A stretch of 64,000 nucleotides of DNA from assembly GCF_016908555.1 (NCBI RefSeq), contig NZ_JAFBEE010000005.1:62001-126000 (forward strand), given 5' to 3'. How positions within the stretch are numbered: the first letter of the stretch is position 1; each line of letters begins with the position of its first letter. Positions 42,257 through 50,905 of this stretch are shown piece by piece. The DNA comes from Alkaliphilus hydrothermalis (lineage in GTDB: Bacteria; Bacillota; Clostridia; Peptostreptococcales; Natronincolaceae). The notes beneath the pieces were generated by a model that was not told the origin of the DNA, did not search any database, and saw nothing but the letters and a program-made list of their open reading frames with translations. A program made the position numbers and the translations under genes.

Positions 42257-43223
42257 CACTAGCTGGTCTTAAATCACCTGTAAAGTGACAAGCTACATAC
42301 TTTTCGTTACCCATATCCCTTAATTCAGGAGTTTTTTGTCTACAAATTTCTTGTCTGTATTGGCATCTTCCATAGAAACGACATCCTTCTGGTGGGTTAA
42401 TTGGACTTGGTACGTCTCCCTCAAGAAGAATTCTTTCTCTCTTGATATCGATTCTAGGAACTGGAATAGCAGATAATAAAGCTTGTGTATATGGGTGTAA
42501 TGGATTCTTAAACATTGAGTTATAGTCGGATAATTCAACGATTTTCCCTAGATACATTACAGCAATACGATCACTTACGTGCTTAACAACACTTAGGTCA
42601 TGGGAAATAAATAAATAAGTTAAACCAAATTCATCCTGTAAGTCATCCATTAAGTTAAGAATCTGTGCTTGGATAGAAACATCCAGTGCTGATACAGGCT
42701 CATCTTGCACAATGAATTTTGGATTTAAAGCTAAGGCTCTAGCGATACCGATTCTCTGTCTTCTACCTCCATCTAGCTCATGGGGATATGCGTTAGTTAA
42801 TCTTTCAGCTATACCTACTGTATCCATTAATTCCTTAACACGTTTTTGCATTTCTAATTTATCACTAAATACTTTATTAACAACTAGTGGCTCAGCAATA
42901 ATTTCTGATAAGCTCATTCTTGGATTTAGAGATGCAAATGGATCTTGGAATACTATTTGCATTTCTTTTCTCATTTCTCTAAGCTGTTGCTTATTAAACT
43001 GTAGAATATCTTTTCCTTCAAAGATAATTTCCCCGTCAGTTGCTTCTAATAATCTAAGAACAACTCTACCTGTTGTAGATTTTCCACATCCAGACTCACC
43101 TACTAGTCCTAATGTCTCACCTTTATTAATGAAGAAGTTCACTCCATCAACCGCATGAAGTAGCCCTTTCTTTGTGTTAAAGTGTTTCTTAAGGTTTCTT
43201 ACCTCTAGTAATCTTTCTTGCAT
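42252..43223 (-). CDS. oppF: peptide ABC transporter ATP-binding protein (OppF/DppF)
   Basis: A 323-residue ATPase. The ATG at 43221-43223 is chosen since GGAGGTG lies eight bases upstream; a GTG three codons earlier falls inside that site. Walker A is GESGCGKSTT, Walker B FIVQDEPVSALD. The signature motif is altered to LDGGRRQR where most relatives have FSGGQRQR. The C-terminal oligopeptide domain carries the usual Cys-rich segment (GCRFYGRCQYRQEIC). Last gene of the operon. Confidence 0.94.
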   Translation of the reverse strand: MQERLLEVRNLKKHFNTKKGLLHAVDGVNFFINKGETLGLVGESGCGKSTTGRVVLRLLEATDGEIIFEGKDILQFNKQQLREMRKEMQIVFQDPFASLNPRMSLSEIIAEPLVVNKVFSDKLEMQKRVKELMDTVGIAERLTNAYPHELDGGRRQRIGIARALALNPKFIVQDEPVSALDVSIQAQILNLMDDLQDEFGLTYLFISHDLSVVKHVSDRIAVMYLGKIVELSDYNSMFKNPLHPYTQALLSAIPVPRIDIKRERILLEGDVPSPINPPEGCRFYGRCQYRQEICRQKTPELRDMGNEKYVACHFTGDLRPASE

Positions 43224-43243
43224 AGCATTCACCTCCGCTTATA

Positions 43244-44224
43244 CTATTTTTCTGTGTTTTCAAATAATAGACATTTTACAAAGTGTCCTGGTTCGACTTC
43301 AGTATTCTTAGGCTTTCTTTGGGAACAAATATCCATTGCCTTTGGACATCTTGGATGGAATGGGCAACCAGAAGGAATATTTGTTGGGTCCGGCATTAAA
43401 CCTTTAATTGGCTTTAAACGACTTTCGTCTGATTCAATGTCTGGAATTGATCCAAATAAACCGATTGTATAAGGATGCTTTGGTGAAGTATAAAGTCTCT
43501 TAACATCTGTATACTCAATAACATTACCAGCGTACATAATAGCTACCTTATCACAAACTTCTGCTACAACACCTAAATCATGTGTAATCATAATCATTGA
43601 AGTGTTGAACTCGTGCTTTAAGTTTCTCATTAAATCTAATACCTGAGCTTGAATTGTAACGTCTAATGCTGTAGTTGGTTCATCAGCAATCAATAATGTT
43701 GGGTTACATGCTAAAGCAATGGCAATAACTACTCTTTGTCTCATACCACCACTGAACTGGTGTGGAAAATCCTTGTGTCTTGTACCTGGTATACCTACTT
43801 TTTCTAACATTTCCATAGCTCTTTCAGTAGCCTCTGCAGCATTTACGTTTTGATGCAGCTTAACTACCTCTGCGATTTGATCCCCTACCGTCATAACAGG
43901 GTTAAGAGAAGTCATTGGATCCTGGAAAATCATAGAAATCTTATTACCACGAATCTTTCTTAATTCGCTTTGAGATTTCTTTACTAAATCTTCACCTTCG
44001 AATACAATTTCTCCACCTATAATTTTTCCTGGAGGATTTGGTACTAAGTTCATGATTCCTAAAGCTGTTGTAGTCTTACCAGCACCAGTTTCACCAACTA
44101 GTCCTAAAGTTTCACCTACACCAATCTCTAAGTTCATTTCTTCTACTGCACGTACAGTACCATCATCTGTTATATAGTGAATTGATAAGTCTTTAATTTC
44201 TAATAAGTTTTTGTTGTCCTTCAT
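43244..44224 (-). CDS. oppD: peptide ABC transporter ATP-binding protein (OppD/DppD)
   Basis: A 326-residue ATPase. The ATG at 44222-44224 is favoured by AGGAG ten bases upstream. Walker A is GETGAGKTTT, the signature is FSGGMRQRV and Walker B LLIADEPTTALD. The C-terminal Cys-rich segment (SGCPFHPRCPKAMDIC) is present. It pairs with OppF to power the permease OppBC. Confidence 0.95.
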   Translation of the reverse strand: MKDNKNLLEIKDLSIHYITDDGTVRAVEEMNLEIGVGETLGLVGETGAGKTTTALGIMNLVPNPPGKIIGGEIVFEGEDLVKKSQSELRKIRGNKISMIFQDPMTSLNPVMTVGDQIAEVVKLHQNVNAAEATERAMEMLEKVGIPGTRHKDFPHQFSGGMRQRVVIAIALACNPTLLIADEPTTALDVTIQAQVLDLMRNLKHEFNTSMIMITHDLGVVAEVCDKVAIMYAGNVIEYTDVKRLYTSPKHPYTIGLFGSIPDIESDESRLKPIKGLMPDPTNIPSGCPFHPRCPKAMDICSQRKPKNTEVEPGHFVKCLLFENTEK

Positions 44225-44250
44225 CTTTATCACACTCCTATCCTAATTAG

Positions 44251-45150
44251 TTAGCTTTTTAGTCTAGGATCAAGTGCATCTCTTAATCCGTCACCTAGAA
44301 GGTTTAGTGCGAAGATCGTAATCATAATCGCAAGTCCTGGGAATGTTGCAATATGCCAGTAATCTCTTAAATATTGTCTACCTGATGATAACATTGAGCC
44401 CCACTCTGGTGTTGGAGGCTGAATCCCTAAACCGATGAAACTTAGACCAGCAGCTGATAAAATTGCTCCAGCAACCCCTAACGTAGCTTGAACGATGATT
44501 GGAGCCATTGAGTTAGGAATAATATGCTTTGAAATGATTCTAAAATCATTTGCACCAACAGCTTTAGCTGCTTCAACAAACTCTTGGTCTCTTAAAGATA
44601 ATACTGAAGCTCTTACAATCCTTGCATAGGATGGAATAGATCCAATACCTACGGCGATCATAACGTTTTGTAATCCAGGTCCAAGGGCAGAAACGATTGA
44701 AATCGCCAATAGAATACCAGGGATTGCAAGTAAAATATCAACGAAACGCATAATTACGTTATCTAATCTACCACCATAGAAACCAGCGATAGCACCTAAG
44801 GCTCCTCCTGTTAAAGCAGATATACCAACTGCGATAAATCCTACCTGTAGAGAGACTCTTGATCCATAGATAATACGACTTAAAATATCTCTACCAAAGT
44901 TATCGGTACCAAATAAATAGTCTCTACTTGGAGTTATGAATCTAGCTCTTAAATCTTGATCGTCAATTCCATAAGGAGCTATAAGGTCTGCGAATATAGC
45001 ACAGAAAACTAATAATCCGATAATAGCAAGTCCAAACATAGCCGATTTGTTTTGTCTTAATCTTCTCCAAACTTCAACCCATGGACTTCTCTTCTTTTTA
45101 GATACTGCTTTTACTTCTTCTTGATTGTTAGAAGTTTTAATTTTTGACAT
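44251..45150 (-). CDS. oppC: peptide ABC transporter permease (OppC/DppC)
   Basis: A 299-residue permease with six membrane segments. The N-terminal cytoplasmic part is polar, and the EAA loop EAAKAVGANDFRIISKHIIPN (about residues 192-212) contacts the ATPases. The segment GTDNFGRDILSRIIYGSR is typical of OppC/DppC. AAGGAGG precedes the ATG. Confidence 0.95.
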   Translation of the reverse strand: MSKIKTSNNQEEVKAVSKKKRSPWVEVWRRLRQNKSAMFGLAIIGLLVFCAIFADLIAPYGIDDQDLRARFITPSRDYLFGTDNFGRDILSRIIYGSRVSLQVGFIAVGISALTGGALGAIAGFYGGRLDNVIMRFVDILLAIPGILLAISIVSALGPGLQNVMIAVGIGSIPSYARIVRASVLSLRDQEFVEAAKAVGANDFRIISKHIIPNSMAPIIVQATLGVAGAILSAAGLSFIGLGIQPPTPEWGSMLSSGRQYLRDYWHIATFPGLAIMITIFALNLLGDGLRDALDPRLKS

Positions 45151-45176
45151 ATGCCTACCTCCTTTTCTAAACGTTT

Positions 45177-46103
45177 TTACTTATACTGTGATTTAATTCT
45201 TGGGTCAACGAAGGCATATAAGATATCAACTAATAGGTTTACAAAACTGAAGGTAATAGCAATGAATAATACTCCACCTTGTACTACAGGGAAGTTTCTT
45301 GCCTTAATAGATTCAACCATTAGCCTACCTACTCCTGGAATAGAGAAGATTGACTCCGTTAATACAGCACCTCCAAGTAGATAACCGAACTGTAGACCGA
45401 TAACTGTAATAATTGGAATTAATGCGTTATTTAGAGCATGTTTATTAATAACAATAGACTCAGCTTGTCCTTTAGCTCTAGCAGTACGGATATAATCTTG
45501 TCTAATAACCTCAAGCATTGATGAACGAGTCATACGGGTAATAATTGCGGCAGAACTTGTTCCTAATGTTAAAGCTGGTAGCACCATTTGGCTAGGTGTA
45601 GAGAACCCTGATGATGGGAACCATTTTAACTGTACTGAGAAGAATAAAATAAGCATTAAACCTTGCCAGAAGTTTGGCATAGAAACCCCTAATAAAGCTG
45701 CCACCATGGCAATATTATCGAATAGTGAGTATTGTCTCGTTGCTGAAATAATCCCCGTCGGAATACCTAGAGAAACAGATACCAGTACCCCTAAAGCTGC
45801 TAGCTTTAATGTTGATGGGAATCTTTCCATAATTTCAATTGCTACAGGTCTATTAGTTGTATAGGAACGACCAATATCCCCTTGTACAGCATTAAATACA
45901 TATCTACCAAACTGAACTAAAAAAGGATCATCTAACCCTAATTCTTCTCTTAACTTAATTACTTCCGCTTCCGGTGCAGATTCCCCTAACATAATTTTTG
46001 CAGGATCCCCTGGTGTAAAGTGCATCATTGTGAAAACGATAAGGGTTACTCCTAGCATTACTGGAACTAGCATAAGAAGACGTCTTAATATATACTTGTG
46101 CAT
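45177..46103 (-). CDS. oppB: peptide ABC transporter permease (OppB/DppB)
   Basis: A 308-residue permease with six membrane segments. It starts MHKYILRRLLMLVPVMLGVTL and contains FTPGDPAKIMLGE, the EAA-type loop RTARAKGQAESIVINKHALN and the C-terminal VDPRIK of the family. GGAAGGAGG precedes the ATG. It follows the binding-protein gene after a hairpin. Confidence 0.95.
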   Translation of the reverse strand: MHKYILRRLLMLVPVMLGVTLIVFTMMHFTPGDPAKIMLGESAPEAEVIKLREELGLDDPFLVQFGRYVFNAVQGDIGRSYTTNRPVAIEIMERFPSTLKLAALGVLVSVSLGIPTGIISATRQYSLFDNIAMVAALLGVSMPNFWQGLMLILFFSVQLKWFPSSGFSTPSQMVLPALTLGTSSAAIITRMTRSSMLEVIRQDYIRTARAKGQAESIVINKHALNNALIPIITVIGLQFGYLLGGAVLTESIFSIPGVGRLMVESIKARNFPVVQGGVLFIAITFSFVNLLVDILYAFVDPRIKSQYK

Positions 46104-46144
46104 TTAATGTCCTCCTTCCTAAATTTGCCACTGTTATTAGCATT

Positions 46145-46176
46145 AATATAGGGCCATAAAGTTATGACCCTATATT
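46145..46176 (-). promoter_or_regulatory. intercistronic hairpin between oppA and oppB
   Basis: A 15-base stem (46145-46159 with 46162-46176, with G-T pairs) without a T run after it. Such elements usually protect the 3' end of the upstream binding-protein message and let only part of transcription continue. Confidence 0.65.
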
Positions 46177-46212
46177 GAATGTTAAATAATAAAACTTTAT
46201 TCTTAATTTAAA

Positions 46213-47766
46213 TTATTCAAAGTAAACTGAAACAAGCTTGTGGTGACCAGCTGGATGTTGCTTGAATCCTTTAACATTCTTTCTTGTACCAGCTAAGTTT
46301 TCACCATTGTAAGTGAACACCCAAGGTGCTTCTTCTCTGATGATTTCTTGTGCTTCTGAGTAGTATTCTGCTCTTTTAGCAGGATCTGCTTCTACTCTTG
46401 CAGCATCTAGTAATTCATCAACTTTGTCATTACTCCAGAATGTTCTATTACCAGCGTCTCCAAATTGAGATGAGTGGAATAAAGCGTATAAACCGTAGTC
46501 AGCATCACCAGTTACTGTAGTCCATCCTAAGATAAACATATCATGCTTACCAGCAGCTGTTTCGTCAAGGTAAGTTCCCCACTCAACTACTTGAACTTCT
46601 GTTTCAATGTTGATATCTCTTAATTGGTTTTGAACAATCTCAGCGATATCCATTCTTTGTTGGTTTTCGTTAGTCATGATAGTAGCTTTGAAACCGTTTT
46701 CGTATCCAGCTTCCTTCATTAATTCCTTAGCTTTTTCTAAATTGTAGCCATATTGCTCTAAGTCAGTATGAGCACCAAATACGTTTGTACCTAAAGGTCC
46801 TTTAGCTGCTTTACCAACACCTTGGTATACTGCTTCTACAATTGAATCAGTATCAATTGCATAGTTAATCGCTTGTCTAACTCTAACATCATTGTAAGGC
46901 TCTTTTCCAGCATTAAATCCAATATAAGCTGTTGATAAAGACTCGTCTCTTAATAATACTAAGTTTTGATCTTCTTCAACTCTACTTACTTCTGTTGGAG
47001 GAATGTCATAAGCAATGTCAATTCCACCAGTTTCTAACTCAATAACTCTTGCAGTATTTTCAGTAATGTTTCTGAATACAACTGTCTTAACCTTAGCTTT
47101 GTCAGCAAAGTAGTCGTCATTTCTAGTTAAAGTAACACTTTCACCAGTTTTCCACTCTTGGAACTTGAATGGTCCAGTTCCTACAGGATTTTGTGCGTAG
47201 TTCTCTCCGCCTTCAGTAACTGCCTTTTCATTTAACATACCAGCAGCTGTATGAGCTAAGTGAGCTAATAATGGAGCAAAAGGCTCGTTAGTAGCTATTT
47301 TAATTGTATGGTTATCTACAACTTCGATTCCTTCTGGATTAATAGCACCAACAATGTGTCCGATTTTAGCAGACTCTAATGCTCTTAATAAAGTGAACTT
47401 TACATCATTTGCTGTAAAATCTTCACCATTGTGGAACTTAACACCTTGTCTTAACTTGAATTCCCAAGTTAAGTCATCAATTTTTTCCCAAGATTCAGCT
47501 AATCCTGGTTCTAATTCCATAGCTTCATTTTGATTTACAAGTGTGTTATAAATTTGCTTACTTACTCTTGATGATGGTTGGTCGTTAGTAGCATGTGGGT
47601 CTAATGATACTACGTCAGCACCTTGACCTACGATTAGGGTATCCTTAACTTCACCTGTTGCATCACCAGTATCAGGTGTTTCAGTAGATGTACCACATCC
47701 AACTGCTACTAAAACTAGTACTAACATCATGCTTAATAATGTTAATAATTTTTTGTTCTTTCTCAT
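46213..47766 (-). CDS. oppA: peptide ABC transporter substrate-binding lipoprotein
   Basis: A 517-residue family 5 binding protein. The ATG at 47764-47766 is preceded by AAAGGGGG. The signal peptide MRKNKKLLTLLSMMLVLVLV ends in the lipobox VAVGCGT. The mature part has the SBP_bac_5 pattern (SLDPHATND, FHNGEDFTANDVKFTL, NPVGTGPF). The ligand could be di- or oligopeptides, glutathione or a related compound; the LDPHATND opening is shared with DppA and GsiB groups. First gene of its operon. Confidence 0.93.
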   Translation of the reverse strand: MRKNKKLLTLLSMMLVLVLVAVGCGTSTETPDTGDATGEVKDTLIVGQGADVVSLDPHATNDQPSSRVSKQIYNTLVNQNEAMELEPGLAESWEKIDDLTWEFKLRQGVKFHNGEDFTANDVKFTLLRALESAKIGHIVGAINPEGIEVVDNHTIKIATNEPFAPLLAHLAHTAAGMLNEKAVTEGGENYAQNPVGTGPFKFQEWKTGESVTLTRNDDYFADKAKVKTVVFRNITENTARVIELETGGIDIAYDIPPTEVSRVEEDQNLVLLRDESLSTAYIGFNAGKEPYNDVRVRQAINYAIDTDSIVEAVYQGVGKAAKGPLGTNVFGAHTDLEQYGYNLEKAKELMKEAGYENGFKATIMTNENQQRMDIAEIVQNQLRDINIETEVQVVEWGTYLDETAAGKHDMFILGWTTVTGDADYGLYALFHSSQFGDAGNRTFWSNDKVDELLDAARVEADPAKRAEYYSEAQEIIREEAPWVFTYNGENLAGTRKNVKGFKQHPAGHHKLVSVYFE

Positions 47767-47792
47767 TTTGTTTCCCCCTTTATTTATTTTTC

Positions 47793-47907
47793 TTTTTGCC
47801 GTCGGCAAAAACTTTAATCTTTAATTAAATTTTACTTGATATCCCTTGAAGTAGGGCATCTGATTTAATTATAAGAATATTATATATTCAAATGAATTAT
47901 TAGACAA
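47793..47907 (-). promoter_or_regulatory. oppA promoter and leader hairpin
   Basis: TTGTCT (47902-47907), 17 bases and TATAAT (47879-47884) on the minus strand form a sigma A promoter. The leader of about 105 bases contains the eight-base stem TTTTTGCC/GGCAAAAA (47793-47811) some 27 bases before the start codon. No T run follows, so it is not a terminator; it may stabilise the message or bind a regulator. Confidence 0.65.
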
Positions 47908-48480
47908 GGGCTATGAATGAATATGAATTTTATTTAACATTTACCTTTTAATTAATTCTTAATTTTCTAATTATTCTTTAATTTAACGAGAAATAGAGTA
48001 TTACTAAGTTGTAGATATTTCCTTAATAATTTTCCCGCCCTATCACCTCGTCACCAGGCCTCCACTATTCCCCAGCACTTGCAAGAGATGCAATAATACA
48101 CGAATTATCGACTTTCTTCAACATTTCACTCTAGACTTCATTTGACGCTCAATGATATATAACTTTTTTAATATGTATAATAATACATGTAGCATTTTTA
48201 GAACTCATGGGTCTCCCCATAATATTTAATTTTAAGACGATTACTACATTATATAGGCCTATAAATTGAGCAATATATTTTACAATTTCATTAGATTGCT
48301 AAAATATAGGTTACATTATTTATCTAATGTTAAGAATACTTTCTTGTCTAGTATTTAGCAATAAGCAAAAAATAATGCACTATTTTCAAATCTTCGCTAT
48401 GATATATTTACAGGAAACATATAACAACAACGAAGATTCAATTCAAATCCATCTAAACAGTATAGATAGTTTTCCATTTT
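47908..48480 (-). other. intergenic region without a recognisable gene
   Basis: About 570 bases between the oppA promoter and the terminator of the second transporter operon. It is very AT-rich apart from a patch at about 48027-48120. No ORF with a ribosome-binding site and no RNA motif was seen. The patch encodes, in minus frame, a short stretch interrupted by stops and might be a gene relic. Confidence 0.5.
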
Positions 48481-48516
48481 AAAAGGGCAAGTATTTTAGG
48501 AAATACCTGCCCTTTT
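48481..48516 (-). terminator. terminator of the second peptide transporter operon
   Basis: A 16-base stem AAAAGGGCA.../...TGCCCTTTT (48481-48496 with 48501-48516, one G-T pair) ending in TTTT on the minus strand. Confidence 0.88.
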
Positions 48517-48532
48517 ATCTATATCACTAAAA

Positions 48533-48745
48533 TTAACCAAAGAAATACATCGAAACCCCATAGTATATTAATAACATAATTAATACTACTGGTACAAGGG
48601 TTACCAAAGCTGCAATAATCAATGCAAGGAAGTCTCCATTTTCAAAGTCAGTTTTACCCAAGAGTTGTTTCAACTCTTCCTTTTCTTCCTGTGACTTTCT
48701 TCTTCTTGATTTAAAACCTTTGTCGAAGCTATTTAAAAGCATCAT
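48533..48745 (-). CDS. small membrane protein coupled to the second transporter operon
   Basis: A 70-residue ORF starting MMLLNSFDKGFKSRRRKS. The N-terminal half is basic and then acidic, with EEKEELKQLLGKTDFENGD; one strong membrane segment occupies about 39-62. Its ATG overlaps the stop of the preceding ATPase gene (ATGA), so translation is coupled, and the operon terminator follows directly. No family recognised. It may be a transporter-associated subunit; this is inferred from context only. Confidence 0.65.
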   Translation of the reverse strand: MMLLNSFDKGFKSRRRKSQEEKEELKQLLGKTDFENGDFLALIIAALVTLVPVVLIMLLIYYGVSMYFFG

Positions 48746-49920
48746 ATTTCCGCACCACTGAAATGACAAGCCACAAAATGTCCTTTTTCTACTTCTCTAA
48801 ACTCAGGTATATCACGTTTACATATGTTTTTCGCAATAGGGCATCTTGTATGGAATTTACAGCCAGTAGGAACTATAACATTAGAAGGAATATCCCCTTC
48901 TAAAATAATCTTTTTCTTGCTTCTAGATTTTTGTAAATCTGTCTCCGGAATCGCTGACAATAAAGCTTTTGTATATGGATGTAATGGATTTTCATATAAA
49001 CTATCCTTATCTGAAAATTCAACCATATCTCCCAAATACATTACCCCAATTCTATCACTGATATGCTTAACAACTGATAAATCATGGGATATGAAAAGGT
49101 AAGCAAGTCCGAATTCTTTTTGTAAGTCTTTTAATAAATTTATTATTTGGGATTGGATAGAAACGTCAAGGGCTGATACTGCCTCATCACAAACAATAAA
49201 TTTAGGTTTTAGTGCAAGTGCACGGGCAATCCCTATTCTTTGACGTTGTCCACCAGAAAATTCATGGGGGTATCTATAAATCATATAGTCTTCCAATCCA
49301 CATGTTTTCATTATTTCTTTAACGTAGTTTTCAAAATCATCATTTCTACTCTTAAAAACTCCATGCTCAAGAAGTGCTTCTCCAATAATCTCTCCAACAG
49401 TCATCCTTGGATTCAATGCAGAATATGGATCTTGAAAAATGATTTGCATTTCTCGTCTAAGGGGCATCATCTTATTGGAGGAGTACTTCGTAATATCTTC
49501 TCCATTAAAGAAGATTTCACCTTCAGTTGGTTCGTATAGCTTTAGGATTGTTCTACCTAGTGTAGATTTACCGCAACCAGATTCTCCAACTAAACCAACA
49601 GTCTCACCTTCGAAAATAGCCAAATCAATGCCATCATTTGCTCTAACATATAACCTTTCACCATGAACATTTGAACGAGCTTCATATTCAGTTAGGGTAG
49701 CATTTAGTTCATCACTAAATTTTTTACCTTCTTTAAATTGCTCCAAGATAAGATTTAATAAATCCTTCTCTTTTAACTGAGGGTTTTCAGTAGGATAATC
49801 ATTTTTATAAATTTTTACAGCTTTCTCAGATAATCTCTTTAGATTTTTCTTTTCATTTCTTCTCTTGCCAGTTGGAAAATATTGTTTTATTCCTTTGGTT
49901 TCTAATAATACCTTAGGCAT
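48742..49920 (-). CDS. oppF: peptide ABC transporter ATP-binding protein (OppF/DppF) with N-terminal insertion
   Basis: A 392-residue ATPase, about 70 longer than its paralog in the first operon. Between the first strand (VLLETKGIKQYFP) and the Walker A region lies an extra, largely helical and charged segment (about residues 19-90). Walker A is GESGCGKSTLG, signature FSGGQRQRIG and Walker B FIVCDEAVSALD (Ala in place of Pro). The Cys-rich C-terminal segment (GCKFHTRCPIAKNIC) is present. It overlaps both neighbours. Confidence 0.93.
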   Translation of the reverse strand: MPKVLLETKGIKQYFPTGKRRNEKKNLKRLSEKAVKIYKNDYPTENPQLKEKDLLNLILEQFKEGKKFSDELNATLTEYEARSNVHGERLYVRANDGIDLAIFEGETVGLVGESGCGKSTLGRTILKLYEPTEGEIFFNGEDITKYSSNKMMPLRREMQIIFQDPYSALNPRMTVGEIIGEALLEHGVFKSRNDDFENYVKEIMKTCGLEDYMIYRYPHEFSGGQRQRIGIARALALKPKFIVCDEAVSALDVSIQSQIINLLKDLQKEFGLAYLFISHDLSVVKHISDRIGVMYLGDMVEFSDKDSLYENPLHPYTKALLSAIPETDLQKSRSKKKIILEGDIPSNVIVPTGCKFHTRCPIAKNICKRDIPEFREVEKGHFVACHFSGAEI

Positions 49921-50905
49921 TTCTACACCCCGTTTCTGGATAAAAACATCTTATTAAATGTCCACTTGCTACCTCAACCAATTCAGGTTTCTCATTTACA
50001 CATTTATCAGTAGAATATTCACAACGGGTTGAAAATCTACAGCCTTTTGGTAATTTCAATGGGTGAGGTACACTTCCTTTAATTTGGTCTAAACGTTCAA
50101 CTTTTTCATCCAGCAAAGGAATTGATTTTAACAGCCCTTCCTTATAAGGATGTGAATACTTACTTTCTCTATCAAAAATAGTATCTACAGGAGCTCTCTC
50201 TACGATTTCACCTGTATACATAACCGCAACATCATCCGCCAGCTCTGCTATGGCTCCTAAGTCGTGGGTAATGAATATGATTGCTGTATTATGAATTCTC
50301 TTAAGATCGTTCATCAGCTTAAATATCTGTGCTTGAATCGTAACATCCAATGCAGTTGTTGGTTCATCAGCAATCAACAGCTTCGGTTCACATGCCAGTG
50401 CCATTGCAATCATAACACGCTGTCTCATACCACCAGATAATTGGAAAGGATAATTGTAAACAACGCTTTCTGGATTAGGTATTTTAACTTCTCTTAAAAG
50501 TTCAACCGCAGCATCCCAAGCTTCTTTTTTCGATTTTCCTTGGTGTAGCATGATAGGCTCACTAATTTGTCTACCGATACGATGAACTGGATTAAGAGAT
50601 GTCATCGGCTCTTGGAAAATCATAGAAATATCATTTCCACGAATATGTCTCATTTCCTGTTCTTTTATTCCTACAAGATTCTTACCATTAAAATTAATCT
50701 CACCATCAACAATTTTACCTGGATGATCTAATAAATTTAATATACTAAATGATGTTACGGATTTACCTGAGCCAGACTCTCCTACGATACCCAGAGTTTT
50801 GCCGGCTTCTATAGTAAAGTCTACCCCTTGAACAGCCTTCACAGTACCTTTATTTGTAAAAAAGTAAGTGTGTAAATTCTTAACCTCAAGTAATTTGTTA
50901 TTCAT
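49913..50905 (-). CDS. oppD: peptide ABC transporter ATP-binding protein (OppD/DppD)
   Basis: A 330-residue ATPase. Walker A GESGSGKSVTS, signature LSGGMRQRV, Walker B LLIADEPTTALD. The C-terminal Cys-rich segment reads GCRFSTRCEYSTDKC. GGAGGAG precedes the ATG, and the stop overlaps the start of the next ATPase gene by eight bases. Confidence 0.95.
   Translation of the reverse strand: MNNKLLEVKNLHTYFFTNKGTVKAVQGVDFTIEAGKTLGIVGESGSGKSVTSFSILNLLDHPGKIVDGEINFNGKNLVGIKEQEMRHIRGNDISMIFQEPMTSLNPVHRIGRQISEPIMLHQGKSKKEAWDAAVELLREVKIPNPESVVYNYPFQLSGGMRQRVMIAMALACEPKLLIADEPTTALDVTIQAQIFKLMNDLKRIHNTAIIFITHDLGAIAELADDVAVMYTGEIVERAPVDTIFDRESKYSHPYKEGLLKSIPLLDEKVERLDQIKGSVPHPLKLPKGCRFSTRCEYSTDKCVNEKPELVEVASGHLIRCFYPETGCRNA

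Noticed and set aside
47908..48480. GC-richer patch near 48027-48120 as a possible gene or transposon remnant
   Set aside because: No frame longer than about 20 codons gives a recognisable protein, and no inverted repeats bound it.
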